A DNA stretch of 64,000 nt, taken from positions 4,216,001 to 4,280,000 of the forward strand of contig NZ_JARUMJ010000001.1 in assembly GCF_036898465.1 (NCBI RefSeq), in the 5' to 3' direction. Source of the stretch: Streptomyces sp. B21-105. GTDB lineage: Bacteria > Actinomycetota > Actinomycetes > Streptomycetales > Streptomycetaceae. Of the stretch, positions 1 through 8,000 are shown piece by piece. Numbering within the stretch: position 1 is the first letter of the stretch; each line of letters opens with the position of its first letter. The notes beneath the pieces were generated by a model. The model did not search any database. It worked only from the letters and a program-made list of their open reading frames with translations, and was not told the DNA's origin. The position numbers and the translations under genes are program-made.

Positions 1-1064
1 TCGGCGAGATAGGCCTCGTCGAAGTGCGTGATCCACACCGGGTCGTCCCCGGCGGACGGGGCGGCGGCGTCCAGCGCGGACACCGCCCTTCCGGCCGCCG
101 CCTGTGTGCTCCGGACGTCGCCCATCAGGGCGTGTCCGCGGGCCTCCGCGGCGAGGAACATCGCCTCCGCGCGCGGTGTCACCCGCCCCCGCGCACCCTC
201 CTGCGCCGCCCGCGCCAACTGCGCGATCTCGCGCGGGTTTCCGAGCTGCGCCGCGAGATGGCTCATGGACGCGGCCAGCACGTATCCGCCGTATCCGCGG
301 TCGCCCGCCGCCTGGGCCAGCCGCAGGGCCTGGATGTAGTAGCGCTGGGCGAGGCCGGGTTGGCCCGTGTCGACGGCCATGTACCCGGCGAGCTCCGTCA
401 GTCTCGCGACGGCGGCGAAGAGTTCACGGCCCACGGCCTCCCGGTAGGAGCCGGCGAGGAGGCCCGAGACGACGCTGTTGAGGTAGTGCACGACGACCGG
501 ACGCACATGTCCGCTGCCGTACTGGTGGTCGAGGTCGACCAGCGCCCGCGTCATGGCCTTCACGGCCGCCACGTCGGACAGTCCCACCCGGGGCCCCGCG
601 GACCGTGCGACCTGCGCGTCGGGTGAGGAGATCAGCCAGTCACGGCTCGGCTCGACGAGCGCCGAGGCGGCCACGGACGAGCCGGACAGGAAGTCCCGCC
701 GGCCCACGTCGCTGCGCCACAGCTCGCAGACCTGCTCGATGGCCCCCAGCACCGTCGGCGAGAACTGGAGACCCACGCCCGAGGCGAGGTTCTTGCCGTT
801 GGCCATGCCGATCTCGTCGATCGTGACCGTACGGCCGAGCTTGCGGCCCAGCGCCTCCGCGATGATCGCCGGGGCGCGCCCGCGCGGCTGCTGTCCGCGC
901 AGCCAGCGCGCCACGGACGTCTTGTCGTAGCGCAGGTCGAGGCCGTGTTCGGCGCCGCACATGTTGACGCGGCGGGCGAGCCCGGCGTTCGAGCACCCCG
1001 CCTCCTGGATGAGCGCCTGCAGCCGTTCGTTCGGCTGCCGCGCGACTAGCGGCCTTGCGGCCAT
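1..1064 (-). CDS. HTH/TPR transcriptional regulator, NsdA-like (C-terminus off window)
   Basis: The first 354 codons run off the left edge. The start is the ATG at 1062-1064 (MAARPLVARQPNERLQ), preceded by a purine-rich AGGGGGT. Residues 10-75 hold a helix-turn-helix-like region including KTSVARWLRGQQPRGR. The rest is Ala/Leu-rich helical repeat of TPR type (for example LAQRYYIQALRLAQAAGD), as in Streptomyces regulators that tie differentiation to antibiotic production. The architecture and the RRDFLSGSSVAASAL segment fit the NsdA-like group, but I cannot tell which paralogue this is. It diverges from the gene at 1407. Confidence 0.7.
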   Translation of the reverse strand, partial: MAARPLVARQPNERLQALIQEAGCSNAGLARRVNMCGAEHGLDLRYDKTSVARWLRGQQPRGRAPAIIAEALGRKLGRTVTIDEIGMANGKNLASGVGLQFSPTVLGAIEQVCELWRSDVGRRDFLSGSSVAASALVEPSRDWLISSPDAQVARSAGPRVGLSDVAAVKAMTRALVDLDHQYGSGHVRPVVVHYLNSVVSGLLAGSYREAVGRELFAAVARLTELAGYMAVDTGQPGLAQRYYIQALRLAQAAGDRGYGGYVLAASMSHLAAQLGNPREIAQLARAAQEGARGRVTPRAEAMFLAAEARGHALMGDVRSTQAAAGRAVSALDAAAPSAGDDPVWITHFDEAYLA

Positions 1065-1406
1065 GGGCACTACCCCCTGTGGCTGCGGTGACCGGGGCGG
1101 CGGGTGCCTGCCCACACACCGGGTTGACGTGTCTTCCACCGAAAAGTTCCGGCCGAGAAGATCAATGCCCCACGGTCGCACCGAAAATGCGAGGCATGAG
1201 CGGATTGCTGATGTTTGCCGGGCAAGACGGGAAATGCCGGGTTACAGGCGGAAGCCGCCCCCCTCACCCTGGTTACCCGCTCCCGCGCCCGTTCCTCCCG
1301 CGCGCCCCCGCCCATGCACCCATGCGCCCCGGACGCGGAATCGATGCTCCTCCCCCGCGCATTCGGGCAGGCGTAACCCCTGGTGACCGCTAGAGTTGTG
1401 TTCATC
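1065..1406. promoter_or_regulatory. Divergent intergenic region; TAGAGT box before the prim-pol gene
   Basis: This 342-bp gap separates two divergent starts. Its middle (about 1130-1250) is less GC-rich than its surroundings, as expected of a promoter. On the plus strand TAGAGT at 1391-1396 looks like a -10 element, which puts a transcription start within a few bases of the GTG at 1407. I see no open frame with coding-like third positions and no strong hairpin. Confidence 0.4.
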
Positions 1407-2060
1407 GTGGAAGAGACCATCGCGGGCGCCGACGCCGCTCAAATCCCGAGGCAGCGCGGGGAATCGCTGCTCGAGACCGCTGTTCGCTACGCCGAGGAAC
1501 GTCATTGGGACGTGTTCCCGGGTGCCTGGCTGGAAGCCGTCGACGGGATGCAGCGCTGCTCCTGCGGCGAAGCGGCCTGCGAGGTTCCCGGCGCGCACCC
1601 CACTCGGCCCGACTGGGCGACACAGGCCACCGGCAGCGCGACCGTCGCGCGCCGGATGTGGCAGAAACAGCCGACCGCCTCGATCCTGCTGCCGACCGGG
1701 CGTACGTTCGACGCGATCTCCGTGCCGGAGACGGCCGGGTTCCTCGCGCTGGCGCGGATGGAGCGGATGGAACTGACCCTCGGTCCGGTCACGTTGACGC
1801 CGGATCGCCGGATGCAGTTCTTCGTGCTGCCGGGCGCCTCGGCGAAGGTGCCTGACCTGGTGCGCAAGCTGGGCTGGTCGCCGGCCGCCCTCGATCTCGT
1901 GACGCTCGGCGAGGGCACGTACGTGGCCGCGCCGCCCACCCGGTTCGGGTCCCGCGGGGCCGTGCAGTGGGCCTGCCGGCCGACCGCCGCGAACCGCTGG
2001 CTGCCGGACGCCGAGGAGTTGATCTCACCGCTCGCCTACGCCTGCGGACGGGACCGTTAG
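1407..2060 (+). CDS. Small prim-pol-domain protein, probably catalytically degenerate
   Basis: A 217-residue protein resembling the N-terminal bifunctional primase/polymerase domain of actinobacterial proteins. Near residues 45-65 it has a Cys/His-rich stretch (CSCGEAACEVPGAHPTRPD) like the C-x-PGKHP region of the family, followed by LLPTGRTFDAIS. Active prim-pols carry an acidic hDhDh motif at that point; here it reads FDAISVPE, so one expected Asp is missing and activity is doubtful. The GTG at 1407 is chosen because TAGAGT lies at 1391-1396; GTG codons at 1383 and 1398 are in frame but lie on or before that box. No helicase domain follows. A regulatory or structural role is possible. Confidence 0.65.
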   Translation: MEETIAGADAAQIPRQRGESLLETAVRYAEERHWDVFPGAWLEAVDGMQRCSCGEAACEVPGAHPTRPDWATQATGSATVARRMWQKQPTASILLPTGRTFDAISVPETAGFLALARMERMELTLGPVTLTPDRRMQFFVLPGASAKVPDLVRKLGWSPAALDLVTLGEGTYVAAPPTRFGSRGAVQWACRPTAANRWLPDAEELISPLAYACGRDR

Positions 2061-2135
2061 CCCACGGCCTCAGACGGCCCACGGCCTCAGCCGGCCACAG
2101 CCTCAGACGGCCCACGGCCTCCGTCAGACAACCTC
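2061..2135. repeat. Degenerate short tandem repeat after the prim-pol gene
   Basis: Immediately after the stop codon the motif GCCCACGGCCTCAGACG recurs in three to four degraded copies (GCCCACGGCCTCAGACG, GCCGGCCACAGCCTCAGACG, GCCCACGGCCTCCGTCAGAC). It lies between two same-strand genes and shows no coding character. Slippage-generated filler is the simplest reading. Confidence 0.55.
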
Positions 2136-2218
2136 CGTCAGCCGGCCCCGGCTGCTGATGGCCGACGGCTGCCTGCGGCCCACGGCCGCCCGGCCGGGCG
2201 GGCCGTAGGGTTCGGGGC

Positions 2219-2989
2219 ATGACGTCCGTACGCGTGCGTAACCTCTGGAAGCGGTTCGGCCAGCAAGTCGCCGTCGCCGGGATCGATCTCGACCTGCCCT
2301 CGGGGAAGTTCATCGGCCTCGTCGGCCCCAACGGGGCGGGGAAGACGACGACGCTGTCCATGGTGACCGGGCTGCTGCGGCCCGACCAGGGGTCCGTCGA
2401 GATCGTCGGGCACGACGTGTGGCGGGACCCGGTCGAGGTGAAGGCCCGGATCGGGGTGCTGCCGGAGGGCCTGCGGCTGTTCGAGCGGCTGTCGGGACGT
2501 GAACTGCTCGGTTACAGCGGGCGGTTGCGGGGGCTGCCTGGCGCCGAGGTCGACAAGCGGGCCACCCAGCTGCTGGACGTCCTCGATCTGGCCGGAGCCC
2601 AGCACAAGCTCGTGGTCGACTACTCGACCGGCATGCGCAAGAAGATCGGGCTCGCGGCCGCTTTGCTCCACAACCCTGAAGTGCTCTTCCTCGACGAGCC
2701 GTTCGAGGGCGTCGATCCGGTCTCCGCGCAGATCATCAGGGGCGTGCTGGAGCGGTACACGGCGTCCGGGGCGACGGTCGTGTTCTCCTCGCACGTCATG
2801 GAGCTCGTGGAGTCGCTGTGCGACTGGGTGGCGGTGATGGCGGCGGGACGGATCCGGGCGCACGGGACGTTGGAGGAGGTGCGCGGGTCGGCGCCCTCGC
2901 TGCAGCAGGCGTTCCTCGAACTCGTCGGGGCGCAGGGCCGGGACACCGGCTCCCACCTCGACTGGCTGGGCGGCGGGGCGGGCCGATGA
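2219..2989 (+). CDS. ABC transporter ATP-binding protein
   Basis: The 256-residue nucleotide-binding subunit has Walker A GPNGAGKTT near residue 38, Walker B VLFLDEP with the catalytic Glu near residue 160, and the switch-region SSHVMELVE. The signature loop reads YSTGMRKK instead of LSGGQ. That variant is common in ATPases paired with ABC-2 permeases and is compatible with activity. ATP hydrolysis would drive export through the permease encoded next, whose ATG overlaps this stop codon by 4 bp (ATGA), a sign of translational coupling. The substrate cannot be inferred. Confidence 0.9.
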   Translation: MTSVRVRNLWKRFGQQVAVAGIDLDLPSGKFIGLVGPNGAGKTTTLSMVTGLLRPDQGSVEIVGHDVWRDPVEVKARIGVLPEGLRLFERLSGRELLGYSGRLRGLPGAEVDKRATQLLDVLDLAGAQHKLVVDYSTGMRKKIGLAAALLHNPEVLFLDEPFEGVDPVSAQIIRGVLERYTASGATVVFSSHVMELVESLCDWVAVMAAGRIRAHGTLEEVRGSAPSLQQAFLELVGAQGRDTGSHLDWLGGGAGR

Positions 2990-4668
2990 GCGACCCGACC
3001 TCCGCACCGAGCGCCTGCGCACCGGGCGCCTCCGCTCCCGGCGCCTCCGCACCGGGCGCCTCCACGCCGGGCGCCTCCGCTCCGGGCCTCGTCGCCACCG
3101 TCGTACGGCTGAAGTTGTCGCTGCTGCGCAACGGGCTGCGGCAGTCGGGCGGGCGGCGCGCCGCGTACGTCGCCTCCGCCGTCGTCACCCTGCTCTTCGC
3201 CGCGTTGCAGCTGCTCGGGTTGATCGCGCTCAGGGGGCACGGCCACGCCGTCGCCCTGGTCGTGCTGCTGGTGGCGGTGCTGGGACTGGGGTGGGCGGTG
3301 ATGCCGCTGTTCTTCCCCAGCGGCGACGAGACCCTGGACCCGACCCGGCTGGTGATGCTGCCGCTACGGCCCCGGCCGCTGGTACGGGCGCTGCTGGCGG
3401 CCTCGCTGGTGGGCATCGGGCCGCTGTTCACGCTGCTGCTGCTGGTGGGGTCGGTGATCTCGCTGGCGCACGGCGCGGCCGCCTGGGCGGTGGGGGTGCT
3501 CGCCGTCGCCCTGGCGCTGCTGGTGTGCGTGGCGTTCGCGCGGGCCGTGGCCGCCGCCAACATCCGGCTGCTGAGCAGCCGCAAGGGGCGCGACCTGGCG
3601 GTGCTGAGCGGTCTCGTGATCGCGATCGGGGCGCAGGTGGTGAACTTCGGGGCGCAGCGCCTCGGCACGTCCGGGCTGGCGCAGCTCGAACCGGTCGGGG
3701 ACGTGCTGCGCTGGCTGCCGCCGGCTTCGGCGCTCGGCGCGGTCGACTCGGTGAGCGAGGGCGCGTACGGGGTCGCCGTCGCGCAGCTCGCCGTCAGCGG
3801 CGCGGCGCTGGTGCTGCTGGTGGCGGCCTGGTCGGGCAGCCTGACGCGGCTGATGACCGCGCCCGACGGCTCCACCCTGCAGGCCGCCGAGCCGGCTGCG
3901 CGCGAACGGCGGAACTCGGCGGGCCTGGCGCGGCTGCTGCCGGGCGGGCGCACCGGCACGGTGATGGAACGCACCCTGCGCTACATCTGGCGCGACCCGA
4001 AGACGAAGGCCGCCTGGGTGACCTCGCTGGCGATCGGGCTGATCGTGCCCGTCTTCAACGCGCTGCAGGGCACCGGCTCGATCTACTTCGCCTGCTTCGC
4101 CGCGGGGATGCTCGGCATCCAGATGTACAACCAGTTCGGGCAGGACACCTCCGCGTTCTGGATCGTCGCGATGACCATCTCCTCGCGCCGGGACGCCTAC
4201 GACGAGCTGCGCGCACGGGCGCTGGCCCTGCTGGTGATCACCCTTCCCTACGCGACGCTGGTGACCGTGCTGACCACGGCGATGCTCGGTGACTGGCCGA
4301 AACTCCCCGAGGTGCTCGGACTGTCCTTCGCGCTGCTCGGCGCGATGCTCGCGACGGGCGCCTGGACCTCGGCGCGCTTCCCCTACTCGATCCCCCAGGA
4401 GGGCCACAAGAACGTCGCCCCCGGCCAGGCCGGTCTCGCCTGGATCGCGATCTTCGGCGGGATGGTCGCGGCCGCCCTGCTGTGCGCGCCGGTCATCGCG
4501 GTGACGATCTGGCTGCACGTCACCGAGGGCGGCGAGGCGTGGACCTGGCTGCTGCTGCCGGGCGGCACGGCCTACGGCGCGGCCGTCACCCTGCTGGGTC
4601 TGCGGCTGGCGGCGCCGCGCACCGCGTCCCGGCTGCCGGAGATCCTGACGGCGGTGAGCAAGGGCTGA
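2986..4668 (+). CDS. ABC transporter permease (large ABC-2-like exporter subunit)
   Basis: A 560-residue membrane protein starting at the ATG that overlaps the ATPase stop codon (ATGA). After a low-complexity cytoplasmic N-terminus (residues 10-34) and a basic segment come about ten to twelve hydrophobic segments, for example around residues 65-82, 86-105, 140-185 and 340-365, with others near the end. Its size and the ATPase partner fit exporters of the long ABC-2-like permease group. The final segment and stop are normal. The N-terminal APGAS repeats are encoded by a 15-bp DNA repeat described separately. Confidence 0.85.
   Translation: MSDPTSAPSACAPGASAPGASAPGASTPGASAPGLVATVVRLKLSLLRNGLRQSGGRRAAYVASAVVTLLFAALQLLGLIALRGHGHAVALVVLLVAVLGLGWAVMPLFFPSGDETLDPTRLVMLPLRPRPLVRALLAASLVGIGPLFTLLLLVGSVISLAHGAAAWAVGVLAVALALLVCVAFARAVAAANIRLLSSRKGRDLAVLSGLVIAIGAQVVNFGAQRLGTSGLAQLEPVGDVLRWLPPASALGAVDSVSEGAYGVAVAQLAVSGAALVLLVAAWSGSLTRLMTAPDGSTLQAAEPAARERRNSAGLARLLPGGRTGTVMERTLRYIWRDPKTKAAWVTSLAIGLIVPVFNALQGTGSIYFACFAAGMLGIQMYNQFGQDTSAFWIVAMTISSRRDAYDELRARALALLVITLPYATLVTVLTTAMLGDWPKLPEVLGLSFALLGAMLATGAWTSARFPYSIPQEGHKNVAPGQAGLAWIAIFGGMVAAALLCAPVIAVTIWLHVTEGGEAWTWLLLPGGTAYGAAVTLLGLRLAAPRTASRLPEILTAVSKG
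3019..3087. repeat. 15-bp in-frame tandem repeat inside the permease gene
   Basis: Four full copies and one partial copy of a 15-bp unit (GCACCGGGCGCCTCC and close variants at 3019, 3034, 3049, 3064 and 3079) encode APGAS repeats at the permease N-terminus. The period is a multiple of three, so copy-number change would keep the frame. The codons vary (GCA/GCT, CCG/CCC), so the array is not freshly duplicated. Confidence 0.8.
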
Positions 4669-4748
4669 CGACGGCCCACCGAGCACCGGCACCGGCGGCG
4701 GTACTCGGGGGCGCGTGGGCTCGGCGGCCGCGGGTGCGCGGGGTGCGG

Positions 4749-5660
4749 TCAGCTCGATTCGGTGAGGACGGCGTCCAGGAACGGCTCGATGGCCGCGCGC
4801 CAGCCCTCCGGCTGGTCGTAGTGGACCAGGTGCCCGGCGTCGGGCACCTCCGCGTACTCGCCGCGGGGCAGCACCCGGACCATCTCCTGGGCCTCGGCGC
4901 GGCCGAGCTCGCCGTCGAGGCCGCGGACGACGAGCACCGGGCAGCGGACCTGCGTCAGCTCCTCCCAGTGCGCGTCGTAGACCCAGGTCTCGCGGGACTT
5001 GAGCATCTGCTCGGGTTCGAAGACGGGACGCCAGCCGTCGGACGACTCCTGCATCACCTCGGCGTAGAACTCGCCCCGGGAGGGGTTCGGGCGCTCCACC
5101 CAGGGGTCGTCCTCGCCGAACCACTTGCGGACGTCGGCGAGTGTGGCGAAGGGGACGGGCCAGGAGGTGAACCAGTCGCCCCACTCGCGCTGCGAGGCCG
5201 CGCCGAGCGCGGAGGCCCGCATGTCGCAGACGACCAGGCCGCGCACCAGGTCGGGTCGCTTGGCGGCGAGCTGCCACCCGGTGAGCGCTCCCATGGCGTG
5301 GCCGACGAGGACGGCCGGGGCGAGTCCGAGCTGCTCGAGGGCCGCCTCCGCGTCCTCGACGTAGGCCTCGCGGGTGAAGGCGGCCTGCGACGGCTTCTCG
5401 CTCTGCCCGTGGCCACGCTGGTCAAGGGCGACCGCGCGGTGCCGCTCGGAGAGCCAGCGGGCGGTGGACGCCCAGTGCGACGCCCGGCCCATCAGGCCGT
5501 GCAGTAACAGCACGCCGGAGGCCCGCTCGGGCTCCTGCCGCTCCTGCCGCTCCTCCCGCCCGCCGGTGGACTGCGTAGGGATCCCCTTCGGCGGGTCGCC
5601 GAACTCCCAGGCCGCCAGACGTACGCCGCCCGCCCCGGTCACGTCGATGCGTCGCGCCAT
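4749..5660 (-). CDS. Alpha/beta-hydrolase-fold protein lacking the nucleophile serine
   Basis: A 303-residue protein of the alpha/beta hydrolase family, cytoplasmic by sequence. Visible are the oxyanion-strand motif LLLHGLMGRASHW near residue 50, an elbow near residue 121, an acid-bearing strand VLVVRGLDGELG near 250 and DAGHLVHYDQPEGW with the expected His near 275. The elbow reads VGHAMGA where the family has GHSMGG, so the nucleophile position is Ala (GCC). Classical esterase chemistry therefore looks impossible. An extra QERQEPER-like stretch sits near residues 30-45. The start chosen is the ATG at 5658-5660; an upstream GTG at 5672 is in frame. The gene is convergent with the ABC permease. 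Confidence 0.8.
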   Translation of the reverse strand: MARRIDVTGAGGVRLAAWEFGDPPKGIPTQSTGGREERQERQEPERASGVLLLHGLMGRASHWASTARWLSERHRAVALDQRGHGQSEKPSQAAFTREAYVEDAEAALEQLGLAPAVLVGHAMGALTGWQLAAKRPDLVRGLVVCDMRASALGAASQREWGDWFTSWPVPFATLADVRKWFGEDDPWVERPNPSRGEFYAEVMQESSDGWRPVFEPEQMLKSRETWVYDAHWEELTQVRCPVLVVRGLDGELGRAEAQEMVRVLPRGEYAEVPDAGHLVHYDQPEGWRAAIEPFLDAVLTESS

Positions 5661-5842
5661 AGGTCCTGGCACCCCCTAGCCGTCGTCCGCTGCGCTGCCG
5701 ATGCCTTCGTACTGCCTTCAATCACCTCAGGCTATCGAATGCCCTTTCGAGAATTGCACTCTCCGCGCACAACACCGCTCGTTCGAGTGACCATCCTCAG
5801 GGAATGATCCCCGCCGCCGAGGGGAGATTCCCATCGGGAGGC

Positions 5843-5865
5843 GGACCGCTCGGGGAAAGCGGTCC
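5843..5865. terminator. Hairpin, possible terminator or structured RNA
   Basis: GGACCGCT and its exact complement AGCGGTCC flank a 7-nt loop. There is no U-tract, as is usual for actinobacterial terminators. It lies about 360 bp downstream of the dmdR-like gene, which runs leftward. Confidence 0.4.
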
Positions 5866-5917
5866 GAGGGGAATGACCCTGGGAGCTCGGGGCTCCGGGT
5901 CAGCACAGGGGAGGACA

Positions 5918-5945
5918 GGCCCCGGCGCCGTACGGCGCCGGGGCC
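5918..5945. terminator. Perfect 28-bp palindrome, likely bidirectional terminator
   Basis: The 12-nt arm GGCCCCGGCGCC at 5918-5929 pairs perfectly with 5934-5945 across a GTAC centre. This is the strongest hairpin in the gap, and its position fits termination of the leftward repressor transcript. A small independent RNA from the plus strand ending here cannot be excluded. Confidence 0.55.
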
Positions 5946-5987
5946 CTCCGCTGCTCCGCGGCACATCATCCCGCCCCCTCAGGTCAT

Positions 5988-6920
5988 ATGCCTCTCGCGA
6001 CAGCCTGGCACGGGATGCGTCGCGGCGCTGCGATTCGACACAGGCAGTCTCCGATTCGACGAGATCGACGCCATGCCACAACTGCCCCACGCATCTCGGG
6101 AGTTGGCCAAAGCTCACCGTTCCGCGACGATCGCCGCCGGCGGCCCGGCAACCGCGGCGCTCGGCTCACCGCAGTGGTCGGCCTCGGCTCACCGCTCCGG
6201 TCAGCGCTCGGCCCACCGCTCCGGTCAGCGCTTGGCGACGAACACGTGGGACGCGACCTCCGCCTGCAGCTCGGCCGCCTCGCCGCCGCTGCCGACCAGC
6301 ACGCCGCCCGCCGACTCCGTCACGCTCACCACCGAGCCGGGCTGCACGCCCGCGCGGCGCAGCGTGTACATAAGCTGCGCGTCCGTCTGGATCGGCTCGC
6401 CGATGCGGCGGACGACGACCGTCTTGCCCTCCGCGCCCGGGTCGAGGTCGGCCAGCGAGACCATGCCCGCGTCCAGGAAGGGGTCGGCGCCGTCCTTCTC
6501 GCCCAGCTCCTCCAGGCCCGGGATCGGGTTGCCGTAGGGCGACTCGGTCGGATGCCGCAGCAGCTCGAGAACGCGCCGCTCGACGGCCTCGCTCATCACG
6601 TGCTCCCAGCGGCAGGCCTCCGCGTGCACCTGCTCCCACTCCAGGCCGATCACGTCGACGAGCAGACACTCGGCGAGGCGGTGCTTGCGCATCACGCGCG
6701 TGGCGAGCCGCCGGCCCTCGTCCGTGAGCTCCAGGTGCCGGTCGCTGGCGACCGAGACCAGGCCGTCGCGCTCCATGCGCGCCACCGTCTGGCTGACCGT
6801 CGGCCCGCTCTGGTCGAGGCGCTCGGCGATCCGGGCACGCATGGGGACCACACCTTCCTCTTCCAGCTCGAGGATGGTGCGGAGATACATCTCCGTGGTG
6901 TCGATCAGTCCGGACATTGA
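5988..6920 (+). other. Long antisense ORF opposite dmdR1, possible adm homologue
   Basis: A 310-codon open frame covers the entire repressor gene on the opposite strand. Antisense frames are common in GC-rich DNA, and its Arg/His/Leu-rich composition is typical of such shadows. It is listed only because an antiparallel gene (adm) overlapping dmdR1 has been reported in S. coelicolor. I see no ribosome-binding site at its start, and I cannot confirm that this is the same frame. Confidence 0.2.
6225..6917 (-). CDS. dmdR1: DtxR/IdeR-family iron-dependent repressor, probably DmdR1
   Basis: This 230-residue protein has the full DtxR layout. A winged helix (residues 1-70) carries RIAERLDQSGPTVSQTVARM, the metal-binding and dimerization domain (75-140) has MRKHRLAECLLVDV, EACRWEHVMSEAVE and NPIPG, and a C-terminal SH3-like domain follows (150-230). 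Conserved metal ligands (Met, Cys, Glu and His residues) are visible in the middle domain. With Fe(II) bound such proteins repress siderophore and iron-uptake genes. The neighbouring SIS-domain gene matches what I recall for S. coelicolor dmdR1 rather than dmdR2, so the symbol is likely but not proven. The start is the ATG at 6915-6917. Confidence 0.85.
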   Translation of the reverse strand: MSGLIDTTEMYLRTILELEEEGVVPMRARIAERLDQSGPTVSQTVARMERDGLVSVASDRHLELTDEGRRLATRVMRKHRLAECLLVDVIGLEWEQVHAEACRWEHVMSEAVERRVLELLRHPTESPYGNPIPGLEELGEKDGADPFLDAGMVSLADLDPGAEGKTVVVRRIGEPIQTDAQLMYTLRRAGVQPGSVVSVTESAGGVLVGSGGEAAELQAEVASHVFVAKR

Positions 6921-7166
6921 TGCCCCTCGATTAGCTCTGCCGAAGGCTCGACGGCACGTCGGCGTGTGCGCTGGCCCTGCACCCAATTCTGCCGGATACC
7001 ACCGACAAGCGTGCCGTGCCGTCGAAACCGGACGGTAGCCGCGCGGCGCGCGGCACCGGAAAGAGCCGGGCAACCGCCCCCGCCGAACGCCGACACCCGC
7101 CGTCACCCGCCGTATTGACACCGCACTGGTCCAGACCGCACGGTGATCCGCGGCACGGACACCCGC

Positions 7167-7214
7167 CCGGGGATCCACCCGGACATCCACCCGGGGATCC
7201 ACCCGGACGTCCAC
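7167..7214. repeat. Two tandem 24-bp repeats upstream of the SIS-domain gene
   Basis: Units at 7167-7190 and 7191-7214 differ at one base. Each contains GGGATCC followed by ACCCGGAC. They lie about 30 bp before the SIS gene start, in the region that should hold its leader, and could be a duplicated binding site or slippage product. No clear iron-box dyad is visible between the two divergent genes. Confidence 0.7.
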
Positions 7215-7246
7215 TCGGACACCGACATGGCAAAGGGGCCTCTCGG

Positions 7247-7993
7247 ATGAGCGACCGCAAGCTCGCCGCCCAGTTCTTCGACGCCGCGATCACCCTGCTG
7301 CAGCGGGCCCGCGACGAGGAGGCGGAGACCGTCGAGGCGGCCGGCGTGCTGCTCGCCGACACCGTGGCCGACGGCGGCCGGCTCTTCGCGTTCGGCGCCG
7401 GCCACTCCGCGCTGGCCGCCCAGGACGTCGTCTACCGCGCCGGCGGCCTCGCCCTGATGAACCTCCTCGCCGTGCCCGGCGTCGAGGTCGCGTCCGGCAC
7501 GCTCGGCTCCACCCTGGAGCGCGTCGACGGCCTCGCGAGCGCCGTCCTGGACACCTCGCCCCTGCGCGCGGGCGACGCCCTCGTCGTCGTCTCGCTGTCC
7601 GGCCGCAACGCGCTGCCGGTGGAGACGGCCCGAACGGCGCGCGCCCTCGGGGCGAAGGTCATCGGCGTGACGTCGGTGGCCTACGCCTCGCAGACGGGGT
7701 CCCGGAACGCCTCCGGCACGTTCCTGAAGGACCACTGCGACGTCGTCCTGGACTCGAAGATCGCGGTCGGCGACTCCGAGCTCACCCTGGACACCGTCCC
7801 CGCGCCGTTCGCCCCCGCCTCCACGGTCGTCGCCTCGGCGCTCCTCCAGGCCGTCATGGCGACCGCGGCCGGCGTGCTCGCCGAGCGCGGCATCGAGCCG
7901 CCGCTGCTGCGCTCCGGCAACGTCGACGGCGGCCTCGACTGGAACGCCCGGATCCTGGAGGAGTACCGGGACCGGATCTTCTACCCGCACTGA
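7247..7993 (+). CDS. SIS-domain sugar-phosphate isomerase-like protein (UPF0309 family)
   Basis: This 248-residue protein carries one SIS domain. FGAGHSALAAQD near residues 45-60 and VVVSLSGRNALPVETA near 110-125 match the phosphosugar-binding loops, with the Ser-rich signature near SLSG. Its size and the FYPH end fit the UPF0309/GmhA-like group, which bind phosphosugars; the substrate is unknown. The start is the ATG at 7247, following the repeat pair. It is divergent from the iron repressor, an arrangement I recall from other Streptomyces, and no functional link is visible. Confidence 0.85.
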   Translation: MSDRKLAAQFFDAAITLLQRARDEEAETVEAAGVLLADTVADGGRLFAFGAGHSALAAQDVVYRAGGLALMNLLAVPGVEVASGTLGSTLERVDGLASAVLDTSPLRAGDALVVVSLSGRNALPVETARTARALGAKVIGVTSVAYASQTGSRNASGTFLKDHCDVVLDSKIAVGDSELTLDTVPAPFAPASTVVASALLQAVMATAAGVLAERGIEPPLLRSGNVDGGLDWNARILEEYRDRIFYPH

Positions 7994-8000
7994 GCGCGGG

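Larger units (their letters stand above)
5661..6224. other. 564-bp non-coding gap with two hairpins
   Basis: No frame here has convincing coding character. AGGCTA at 5729-5734 reads TAGCCT on the minus strand and is a possible -10 box for the hydrolase gene, giving a leader of about 60-70 nt. Two strong hairpins (5843-5865 and 5918-5945) lie between the hydrolase and the iron repressor. They probably end transcripts of the repressor gene, which runs leftward. The rest (about 5950-6220) is unexplained; it contains short GC-rich repeats of CTCACCGCTCCGGTCAGCGC next to the repressor stop codon. Confidence 0.45.

Noticed and set aside
5804..6373. 189-codon plus-strand ORF in the 5.7-6.2 kb gap
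   Set aside because: It runs through two hairpins and into the repressor gene; low-complexity composition and no ribosome-binding site.
6918..7246. Iron box between the iron repressor and the SIS gene
   Set aside because: I looked for a TTAGGTTAG-type dyad in this gap and found none; only the 24-bp repeat pair is present.
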